Shown here piece by piece: positions 1 to 5,307 of a stretch of DNA of 5,817 bases; the stretch's first letter is position 1, and each line of letters starts with the position of its first letter. The notes below the pieces were generated by a model. It did not search any database. It saw only the letters and a program-made list of their open reading frames with translations, and was not told the origin of the DNA. This DNA is from Bog-473 sp035534235. Lineage in GTDB: Bacteria; Actinomycetota; Acidimicrobiia; Acidimicrobiales; RAAP-2. The stretch is from assembly GCA_035534235.1 (NCBI GenBank), contig DATLSH010000073.1, forward strand, positions 1 to 5,817. Reading direction: 5' to 3'. Position numbers and translations under genes: made by a program.

Positions 1-244
1 AACCCGTGGAGGAAAGGTCAAGGAGCACCCCGAGGGCCACGATGATCCAGCCCAGAGCGTCGACCCCGTGCCCGGTCCGGTAGACGAGCGCGTAGAAGAG
101 CGTGGTGTAGGGCAGGAGGAAAAACCCGATCAGCCCCTCCCAGCCCGAGCTGAAGGCGAGGGTCAACCGGTCCGTGAAGAGGTAGAGCAGCGCCAGGACG
201 AGGCGAGGGGAGATCAAGGCGAAGAGGGCGAGCAGGCAACCCAT
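1..244 (-). CDS. Small integral membrane protein, 3' end outside window
   Basis: The visible part is 81 codons with no stop, so the C-terminus lies beyond the left edge. The ATG at 244 is preceded by a strong purine-rich ribosome binding site (GAAAGGAAGGG, about 3-4 bases before the start), which fixes the start. The peptide begins MGCLLALFALISPRLVLALL and has three hydrophobic stretches, at about residues 2-21, 36-55 and 63-78, separated by short polar loops (YLFTDRLTLAFSS and YRTGHGVD). The third ends in a GVLLDLSS motif. This layout resembles short uncharacterised actinobacterial membrane proteins of roughly 100 residues; that family link is from memory, not a search. It lies 75 bases after the acyl-CoA dehydrogenase on the same strand and may be the last gene of the unit. 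No enzymatic residues are recognisable and the function is unknown. Confidence 0.8.
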   Translation of the reverse strand, partial: MGCLLALFALISPRLVLALLYLFTDRLTLAFSSGWEGLIGFFLLPYTTLFYALVYRTGHGVDALGWIIVALGVLLDLSSTG

Positions 245-319
245 CAGCCCTTCCTTTCGTGTCCTTTGCGTTCGGGGGCGGTGCACATCACGCTACCCAC
301 CGACGGGGGTTACGCCGCG

Positions 320-1567
320 TCACACCGGGAGGTCGCCGGTGGCCCCCCGGGTGGAGCCGTGGTCCTTGTAGGCGGCAATGGTGCGCTCGGCAATGCGCAT
401 CTGATGGATCTCATCGGCGCCGTCGGCGAAACGGGCCCAGCGGGCGTGCTGGAGCATGTTGGCCAGCGGGGTGTCGGTCGAGTAGCCCAGGGCACCGTGC
501 ACCTGCATGGAGCGGTCGATGATGCGGTTCAGGCTGTTGGCCACGAAGTGCTTGGCCATGGAGACCTCGGTGCGGAAATCATCACCGCGGTCGATCTTGT
601 AGGCGGCATGGAGCACCATGAGCTTGCACTGGTAGAGCTCAATGGCCGAGTCGGCGATCAGCCACTGCACCCCTTGCTTCTCGGCCAGCAGTGACCCGTG
701 CGAGTAGCGGTTGAGGGAGCGGTCGACCATCATGTCGAGCGCCGTCTCCGCCTGGGCGATCCAACGCATGCAGTGGGCCAGGCGGGCCGGTCCGAGCCGG
801 TACTGCCCGAGGCGGTGACCGTTGCCCCTCCCCCCGAGGATCTGGGAGTCGTGGACGCGCAGGTCCTCAATGACGATCTCGGAGTGACCGGTGCTGCCGT
901 GCATGGTCTCGACCTCGCGCACGTCGTTCCAGCCGGCTGCGGGCAGATCGACCAGGAAGGCCGTGTTGGCACCACGCGAACCGGGCGGGACATCGGGCTC
1001 GGTGCGGGCCACCAGTATGGCGAATTGGGCCCGGCGGGCGTTGGAGATGAACCACTTGTGCCCGTTGAGGATCCACTCGTCCCCGTCCTGCTCGGCCCGG
1101 GTCTGAATGAGCGTGGGGTCGGAGCCCGCCACCTCGGGCTCGGTCATGGCGAAGCACGACATGGCGGTGCCCTCGCAGAGCCGGCGCAGGTAGTTGTCGT
1201 TCTGCTCCTTCGTGCCCCAGTGCAGGAGCGTGTGCATGTTCCCCTCGTCAGGGGCCATGCAGTTGAGGATCCACGGGCCCAGGCGGGTCTTGCCCGCCTC
1301 GGCCTGGACCATGGCCAGCTCCACGTGACCCAGCCCCATGCCGCCCCATTCGGTGGGCATGTGAGGTAGCCACAGCCCGGCCTTCTTGGCTTCCTCGCGC
1401 AATTCCAGGATGGTGACCAGGTACTCATGGCGGGAGGTGGCCCTCTCCTCGTCATCGAACCCTTCAATGCGTGGCTGCACGGTGTCCCGGATGAAGGTCC
1501 GCACCCGGGTGCGGATCGCCTCGTGCTCGGGGGCGAGAGTGAAATCGATCGCCATCGCGTGCATCAT
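320..1567 (-). CDS. Acyl-CoA dehydrogenase, ACAD10/11-FadE2 type
   Basis: This is a 415-residue flavoprotein, the usual length for the family. It should catalyse FAD-dependent alpha,beta-dehydrogenation of an acyl-CoA in the cytoplasm and pass electrons to electron-transfer flavoprotein. The N-terminal helical domain covers about residues 8-135. The beta domain carries the first family signature, FAMTEPEVAGSD (139-150), followed by WILNGHKWFISNA (165-177). The C-terminal helical domain carries the second signature around MQVHGALGYSTDTPLANM (354-371). At the place of the catalytic Glu of MCAD (YEGT) it reads ADGADE, so Asp382 occupies that site, as in ACAD10/11-like proteins. The substrate cannot be told from sequence; branched, hydroxylated or long chains are all possible. 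Three in-frame ATGs lie at 1567, 1564 and 1555. The GGAAGGGG motif sits about 9 bases before 1567, so that start is preferred. It begins 35 bases after the glutamate decarboxylase stop, which suggests co-transcription. Confidence 0.95.
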   Translation of the reverse strand: MMHAMAIDFTLAPEHEAIRTRVRTFIRDTVQPRIEGFDDEERATSRHEYLVTILELREEAKKAGLWLPHMPTEWGGMGLGHVELAMVQAEAGKTRLGPWILNCMAPDEGNMHTLLHWGTKEQNDNYLRRLCEGTAMSCFAMTEPEVAGSDPTLIQTRAEQDGDEWILNGHKWFISNARRAQFAILVARTEPDVPPGSRGANTAFLVDLPAAGWNDVREVETMHGSTGHSEIVIEDLRVHDSQILGGRGNGHRLGQYRLGPARLAHCMRWIAQAETALDMMVDRSLNRYSHGSLLAEKQGVQWLIADSAIELYQCKLMVLHAAYKIDRGDDFRTEVSMAKHFVANSLNRIIDRSMQVHGALGYSTDTPLANMLQHARWARFADGADEIHQMRIAERTIAAYKDHGSTRGATGDLPV

Positions 1568-1602
1568 GCCAGAAGTCCCCTTCCGGAGAGGTCGGTGAAG
1601 GG

Positions 1603-3003
1603 CTACATGTGGCTGAAGCCTCCGGACTCCCTCTGGGTCATCGGCACCGTCATCGGATGCGTGGCGAAGTGGGCGATGGACTGCGCCATGTCGTGCAGGA
1701 GGATCTCGCCCAGGTCGCGGCTCACCCCCTGGCGCACCAGGATCCGCTGGACCGCGACGTCCGCCAGGGAGCCGGTCAGCGGGTAGGCCGGCACCTGCCA
1801 GCCCCGCACCCGCAAGCGGTCGGCGAGGTCGTAGAGGGTGTACCCGGGATCCTCGCCGGCGCGGATGCGCCAGGCCACCGAGGGGATCCCCGATTGGGGA
1901 TCGGCGTCGCACAGGAGCTCGAACGGCCCGAGCTTGACCACTTCTTCCGCCAGGTACCTTCCCGTGCCGTAGCAGGCGTTGTGCACCTTGCGGTAGCCGT
2001 CCCTCCCCAGTCGCACGAAATTGTAGTACTGCGCCACCACCTGCCCGGCCGGCCTTGAGAAGTTGATCTGGAACACCGGCATGTCCCCGCCCAAATAGGT
2101 CACGTGGAAGATCAGGTCGGCAGGCAATGCCGCCGAATCCCGCCACAGCACCCAGCCCACTCCCAGGGGAGCGAGCCCGAACTTGTGCCCCGAGGTGCTG
2201 ATCGACTTGACCCGGGGGACGCGGAAGTCCCACAGGATGTCCGGGGCGCAGAACGGTGCCAGGAACGCCCCGCTGGCCCCGTCGACATGGATGTCCACGT
2301 CGAGGCCGGTCTCCTCTTGGAGCTGGTCGAGTGCTTGGGAGAGCGCAAGCACGGGCTCGTAGGAACCCGTGTACGTCAGGCCGAAAGTGGGCACCACCAT
2401 GATGGTGTTCTCGTCGACGAGCCCGAGCATCTGTTCGGCGTCCATGCAATAGCGGCCGGGTGACATCGGGATCTCCCGCATCTCGACATCCCAGTACCGG
2501 GCGAACTTGTGCCACACCACCTGGACGGGCCCGCACACCATGTTCGGGGCCTCGGTGGACTTGCCCAGGGCCCGGCGTCGGGCGCGCCAGCGCCACTTGG
2601 CCGCCATCCCGCCCAGCATGCAGGCCTCCGATGACCCCGTGGCCGAGCAGCCCACCGCATCGCCGTGCTCGGGGGCGTGCCACAGATCCGCCAACATCTG
2701 CACACAGCGGCGTTCCAGTTCCGCGGTTTGCGGGTACTCGTCCTTGTCGATCAGGTTCTTGTCGATGGAGAGGTCCATCAGCCGGTGGACCTCGGGCTCC
2801 TCCCAGGTCTGGCAGAACGTGGCCAGGTTCTGCCGGGCGTTGCCGTCAAGGAGCAACTCGTCCGCTATGGCCTGGTACGCGTCGTCGGGTCGCATCTCAC
2901 CGGAGGGGAACCGATCGGTCGGCAAGGCAAGCTTCAGGTCCCGGGCGGCGAAGGTGGAGTCGAAGGCACCGCTTCTTCCGGTGGCTTTCTTGTGCAAGGG
3001 CAT
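1603..3003 (-). CDS. gadB: Glutamate decarboxylase (PLP-dependent)
   Basis: The product has 466 residues, the same length as E. coli GadA/GadB, and matches them end to end. It converts L-glutamate to GABA and CO2, consuming a proton in the cytoplasm. Landmarks are RFPSGEMRPDDAYQ (31-44), LDGNARQNLATFCQTW (52-67), DLWHAPEHGDAVGCSATGSS (106-125), HVDGASGAF (239-247) with Asp241 for the PLP ring nitrogen, and SGHKFGLAPLG (271-281) with Lys274 as the PLP Schiff-base lysine. The penultimate residue is His465 (ending FSHM), the position that closes the E. coli active site at neutral pH. The N-terminus is basic (MPLHKKATGR) instead of acidic as in E. coli. An in-frame TAG lies four codons upstream of the ATG, so the start cannot be extended. 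The ribosome binding site is weak. The gene starts 50 bases after the sigma factor stop. No GadC-type antiporter is visible. The symbol follows homology; gadA and gadB cannot be told apart here. Confidence 0.97.
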   Translation of the reverse strand: MPLHKKATGRSGAFDSTFAARDLKLALPTDRFPSGEMRPDDAYQAIADELLLDGNARQNLATFCQTWEEPEVHRLMDLSIDKNLIDKDEYPQTAELERRCVQMLADLWHAPEHGDAVGCSATGSSEACMLGGMAAKWRWRARRRALGKSTEAPNMVCGPVQVVWHKFARYWDVEMREIPMSPGRYCMDAEQMLGLVDENTIMVVPTFGLTYTGSYEPVLALSQALDQLQEETGLDVDIHVDGASGAFLAPFCAPDILWDFRVPRVKSISTSGHKFGLAPLGVGWVLWRDSAALPADLIFHVTYLGGDMPVFQINFSRPAGQVVAQYYNFVRLGRDGYRKVHNACYGTGRYLAEEVVKLGPFELLCDADPQSGIPSVAWRIRAGEDPGYTLYDLADRLRVRGWQVPAYPLTGSLADVAVQRILVRQGVSRDLGEILLHDMAQSIAHFATHPMTVPMTQRESGGFSHM

Positions 3004-3011
3004 GCCCGGAT

Positions 3012-3021
3012 ACTACGTAGT
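3012..3021. promoter_or_regulatory. 10-bp perfect palindrome in sigma-gad gap
   Basis: ACTACGTAGT is a perfect inverted repeat 8 bases before the glutamate decarboxylase ATG, in the 50-base gap after the sigma factor gene. It covers the place where a ribosome binding site would be expected, and no good Shine-Dalgarno sequence is seen there. It could be an operator or a chance palindrome; with only 10 bases the support is slight. Confidence 0.2.
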
Positions 3022-3053
3022 GGCCCTGCGGCCAACACGGGCCAGGGTTCGCG

Positions 3054-3950
3054 CTAGCTGGCCAACGCTCGGGCGCTCTGCCGGTCGGCCGGATCCGGGT
3101 GGGCCCACTGCTGCACCTGGGCCGCCGATCCGGCGCCGAACCGATACATACGACCGGGACGGTCAGCCAGCTGTAGGCGGAGCCGGCGCAACGCCTTGGT
3201 GTTGATCTGGCACACGCGGCTCTCGGTGACGCCCAGGATGCCACCGATCTGCAACAGGGTCATCCCCTTGTAGTAATGCAGGGCCAAGACGGTCCTCTCG
3301 CGCTCGGGCATCCGGTTGAGGGCCCGGGCCAGCTCCTCGTTGGTCTCCTTGTTCTCGAAGGTCTCCATCGGACCGGCGCTCCGGTCGGCCAACGCCTCCC
3401 CCAGGGTCGAACGCTCCGATCGACCGGCTCTCCGGACGGACTCGTCAAGAGCCAGGACGCCGACCTGGGAGATCTTGCGGAGCGCGCTCTGGAGCTCGGC
3501 ACCGGTCATATGGAGTTCCTCCGCCATCTCGGCGGTGGTGGGCTTCCGAGACCGCAGGGCCTCAAAATTCGCGTGCGCCTGCTCAAAGGCACGGGCCTTG
3601 GTGCGCACCGACCTCGGCACCCAGTCGGTTGAACGGAGCTCGTCAATGATGGCACCACGGATGCGGGGCATGGCGTAGGTCTCGAACTTGACGTTCAGAT
3701 TGGGATCGAATCGCTCAATGGCATCGATCAGGCCGATGATCCCGTATCCAACCAGGTCTTCACCGTCGAAGTGCCGGGGCAGGCTCAACCAGAGTCGATT
3801 GGCCACACGCTTGACGAATGGCGAGTAATGGATGATCAGCCGGTTGCGCAGCGCCGGATCGGCCGACTGCTTGTAGGCGGCCCAGAGATCCTCAATTCCG
3901 CCCGCAATTCCGCCCGGGAGCGTCGAACATGCAGGCGTTGTCGAACCCAC
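3054..3950 (-). CDS. FliA/WhiG-family RNA polymerase sigma factor
   Basis: This is a sigma-70 group 3 factor of the sigma-28 (FliA/WhiG) class, which directs core RNA polymerase to an alternative promoter set. With the start chosen here it has 298 residues. Region 2 spans about 38-109, including YSPFVKRVANRLW, DLVGYGIIGLIDAIERFDP and FETYAMPRIRGAIIDELRS. The WVPRSVR motif leads into region 3 (about 114-168). Region 4 spans about 206-260, with LNRMPERERTVLALHYYKG and the helix-turn-helix GGILGVTESRVCQINTKALR. A tail of about 38 residues follows region 4. The frame opens with a GTG at 3968, but GGGAGGGG lies about 5 bases before the GTG at 3950, so 3950 is preferred. Streptomyces WhiG (sporulation) and FliA (flagella) are the known relatives; no flagellar or sporulation gene is in the window. 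Its gene is first in the minus-strand unit, 50 bases before gad. The target promoters are unknown. Confidence 0.95.
   Translation of the reverse strand: MGSTTPACSTLPGGIAGGIEDLWAAYKQSADPALRNRLIIHYSPFVKRVANRLWLSLPRHFDGEDLVGYGIIGLIDAIERFDPNLNVKFETYAMPRIRGAIIDELRSTDWVPRSVRTKARAFEQAHANFEALRSRKPTTAEMAEELHMTGAELQSALRKISQVGVLALDESVRRAGRSERSTLGEALADRSAGPMETFENKETNEELARALNRMPERERTVLALHYYKGMTLLQIGGILGVTESRVCQINTKALRRLRLQLADRPGRMYRFGAGSAAQVQQWAHPDPADRQSARALAS
3893..3916. repeat. Exact 12-bp tandem duplication in sigma factor N-terminus
   Basis: CAATTCCGCCCG occurs twice, head to tail, at 3893-3904 and 3905-3916. On the coding (minus) strand it adds an in-frame GGIA-GGI repeat in the non-conserved N-terminal arm of the sigma factor, just before the LWAAYK start of the conserved part. 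It looks like a slippage duplication with no effect on the conserved regions. Confidence 0.85.
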
Positions 3951-3968
3951 TCTGACCCCTCCCGGCAC

Positions 3969-4154
3969 CTCTGTTCACGATGCCCCCGTTTGTGTCTCCC
4001 TAGTTGAACACGTTGCTGGTGCCTGGTCAGGAGTACCGAGCACTCTAATAATTGTCGTTTCGTTGTCATCGCCGGGCAGGGGAAGGTCGAGCCCCTCAAG
4101 TGGGGCACTGATCGGTCCGAAGAAGGGGGTGGTGGATGCGACCGCAGGATCCCC
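3969..4154. promoter_or_regulatory. Divergent intergenic region with AT-richer patch
   Basis: This stretch lies between the minus-strand sigma factor and the plus-strand genes, so it should hold promoters in both directions. The only notably AT-rich part is about 4041-4069. On the plus strand TCTAAT (4044-4049) resembles a -10 box, but no -35 sits at the right distance. On the minus strand ATGACA (4069-4064) resembles a -35 box, but the nearest -10-like hexamer, TATTAG, is only 13 bases away. GAGT and ACTC at 4031-4034 and 4042-4045 form a short inverted repeat. No promoter can be assigned firmly. A purine-rich AGAAGGGGG tract at 4121-4129 resembles a ribosome binding site for a 22-codon frame at 4136-4204. 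Confidence 0.25.
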
Positions 4155-4388
4155 GTGTGCCTTCACGAATGCGATTGCCGCGCCATCATGACGCCCTCGG
4201 GTGAACGCCAGCTGGCGAGCTGCATGGTCGGGGCCTTCCATGGCGGCATCAGCATCCGGGACGTCCAGGAGGTCAACCGGATCCGTGAGGCGACACTCGC
4301 GGAACCCGCAGCCGATCCCGTCCGGGGGCCCCGCGAGCCCGGCGGGCCTGACCTTGGGCTGCACCGTCCTGCCGGCGCGACCAGGTGA
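4155..4388 (+). CDS. Possible small protein upstream of response regulator, unknown function
   Basis: This GTG-started frame encodes 77 residues. About 80 percent of its codons end in G or C, as in the real genes of this window. The reading in the overlapping response-regulator frame is a low-complexity Ser/Arg/Pro/Ala string typical of a shadow. AGGA lies 5 bases before the GTG; an alternative start is the ATG at 4188. The N-terminus is Cys-rich (CLHECDC, plus Cys23), then comes a more regular part, FHGGISIRDVQEVNRIREAT, and a Pro/Gly-rich end. The TGA at 4386-4388 overlaps the AGGTGA ribosome binding site of the response regulator and lies 7 bases before its ATG, a spacing compatible with translational coupling. 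No family is recognised. It could instead be untranslated leader sequence with a chance open frame. Confidence 0.4.
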   Translation: MCLHECDCRAIMTPSGERQLASCMVGAFHGGISIRDVQEVNRIREATLAEPAADPVRGPREPGGPDLGLHRPAGATR

Positions 4389-4395
4389 TCCCGGG

Positions 4396-5229
4396 ATGAC
4401 CAGGCGCCCCCTCCCCGTCAGCGCCTCCGAAGTTCAGGGTGCGGTGGCGCGCCCCCGCCACCGGCGCGCGCCCGCGCCACCGGGTCTGGTCGCCCCGGTG
4501 GGTGGCGTGGGCGGTTCTGATGTGATGCGCCGGCGCTTCGAACAGCTGGGCTATGTCGTGCGCCAAGCAGCCGACGCACCTTCAGCGCGGCGGGCCATCT
4601 TCGAGAGCGTCGCGGACCTGGTGCTGCTAGATCCCAGCGTGTCGGGCTTCGACGCCGGCCGGGCTCTGACCGACATTCGCCGGGGCAGCAGTGTGCCGGT
4701 GATCGTCCTGTCCGACCGTGACTGCGGGGAGGAGCGGATCCGGATGCTGAATCTGGGCGCGGACGACTATGTGGCGAAGCCGGTGTCCTGCGCGGAGCTG
4801 GAGGCTCGGGTACGGGCCGTGATGCGGCGGAGCCAGCACGGGGGGGCCGGCCCGCGCCAGGGGCGCGGTGAGCTCGTCGTGGACCCCCTTGCACGGATGG
4901 TGACGCTGAACGGCGAAGAGGTGATCATGACGCGCCGGGAGTTCGATCTCCTGGCCTTCCTCGCCGCCGCACCGGACCGGGTGTTCTCACGGGAGGAGCT
5001 CCTGGCGCATGTCTGGGGGTCATCCGCCCAGAGGCAACGACGCTCCACCGTGACCGAGCACATCCGCCGGGTCCGCTTGAAGATTGAGGACGACGGCAGG
5101 CAGCCCCGGTGGATCACGACGGTGCGGGGGATCGGCTACCGGTTCCATGGGTCCTCCGGGGGAGAAGGGCCCAGGTTCTCCCAGCGTGGCGCCGTGGAAC
5201 CGACGACCCCCGCGAGCCCGTATACTTGA
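4396..5229 (+). CDS. OmpR/PhoB-family response regulator with atypical receiver domain
   Basis: This is a DNA-binding regulator of 277 residues, somewhat longer than the usual 220-240 because of a 30-residue N-terminal arm and a 27-residue tail. The receiver-like domain covers about 30-145. It has ADLVLLDPSVSGFD with phospho-acceptor Asp79, VPVIVLSDRD with Ser106, and GADDYVAKPV with Lys128. The acidic pair that binds Mg2+ after the first beta strand is missing; that strand reads GLVAPVGGVGGS. The winged-helix effector domain (about 158-250) is normal: LTRREFDLL-like MTRREFDLLAFLAA, VFSREELLAHVWG, STVTEHIRRVRLKIE and ITTVRGIGYRF. The ATG at 4396 is chosen because AGGTGA sits 8 bases before it and because the frame upstream looks non-coding. 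A GTG at 4201 in the same frame is a weaker alternative. No histidine kinase is adjacent, so it appears to be an orphan in this window. A LuxR-family ATPase gene follows on the same strand. Confidence 0.92.
   Translation: MTRRPLPVSASEVQGAVARPRHRRAPAPPGLVAPVGGVGGSDVMRRRFEQLGYVVRQAADAPSARRAIFESVADLVLLDPSVSGFDAGRALTDIRRGSSVPVIVLSDRDCGEERIRMLNLGADDYVAKPVSCAELEARVRAVMRRSQHGGAGPRQGRGELVVDPLARMVTLNGEEVIMTRREFDLLAFLAAAPDRVFSREELLAHVWGSSAQRQRRSTVTEHIRRVRLKIEDDGRQPRWITTVRGIGYRFHGSSGGEGPRFSQRGAVEPTTPASPYT
5196..5226 (+). promoter_or_regulatory. Possible promoter at 3' end of response regulator gene
   Basis: TATACT at 5221-5226 matches five of six bases of the -10 consensus. GGAACC at 5196-5201 lies 17 bases before CGTA (5219-5222), an arrangement that also resembles ECF-sigma promoters (GGAAC type). 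Transcription from here would start about 75 bases before the LuxR-family gene and would read through the GCATT repeats. It overlaps coding sequence and could be fortuitous. Confidence 0.28.
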
Positions 5230-5233
5230 CCCC

Positions 5234-5268
5234 GGCATTGCCGCGGATCGCATTTCCGTAGGGAATGC
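5234..5268. repeat. Three GCATT-type half sites, two forming a hairpin
   Basis: GCATTGCC (5235-5242) and GCATTTCC (5250-5257) are direct copies 15 bases apart, and GGGAATGC (5261-5268) is the inverted copy. The last two form an 8-bp stem with a GTA loop and a single T/G mismatch (a G-U wobble in RNA). GGCA-T-TGCC at 5234-5242 is itself a small inverted repeat. The block sits between the response regulator stop and the LuxR-family gene. No T-run follows, so it does not look like an intrinsic terminator; an operator for a regulator is a better guess. Confidence 0.5.
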
Positions 5269-5307
5269 AGAAGGATTGAGGGGTCGTAATTTCCTGGGGG
5301 GGGACAA

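Noticed and set aside
18..239. 73-codon minus-strand frame at the left edge
   Set aside because: It is an Arg/Pro/Leu-rich shadow of the membrane protein frame, which has a strong ribosome binding site and clear membrane segments.
68..694. Plus-strand open frames opposite the membrane protein and acyl-CoA dehydrogenase genes, including 698-1369
   Set aside because: They are antisense frames kept open by GC-rich codon bias, with no recognisable domain, and lie opposite well-supported genes.
320..2683. A 787-codon minus-strand frame joining the acyl-CoA dehydrogenase to sequence across the decarboxylase gene
   Set aside because: The upstream half is an Arg/Pro/Gly-rich shadow of the decarboxylase gene in another frame. 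A ribosome binding site and family alignment put the true start at 1567, so it is not a fusion.
3021..3044. TGGCCC/GGGCCA stem between the sigma factor and gad as a terminator
   Set aside because: Only 6 bp with a 12-base loop and no T-run on the coding strand; too weak for an intrinsic terminator.
3054..3950. Assigning the sigma factor as whiG or fliA
   Set aside because: Only the family is clear. No flagellar or sporulation genes are nearby and region 4.2 differs, so a specific symbol is not justified.
3975..4364. 129-codon minus-strand frame in the divergent region
   Set aside because: Its third codon positions fall on the first positions of the plus-strand 4155 frame and are less GC-rich. 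There is no domain, and its 3' end runs up to the sigma gene leader.
4201..4395. N-terminal extension of the response regulator from the GTG at 4201
   Set aside because: The added 65 residues are Ser/Arg/Pro/Ala-rich with no match to any receiver domain, while AGGTGA before the ATG at 4396 gives a better start.
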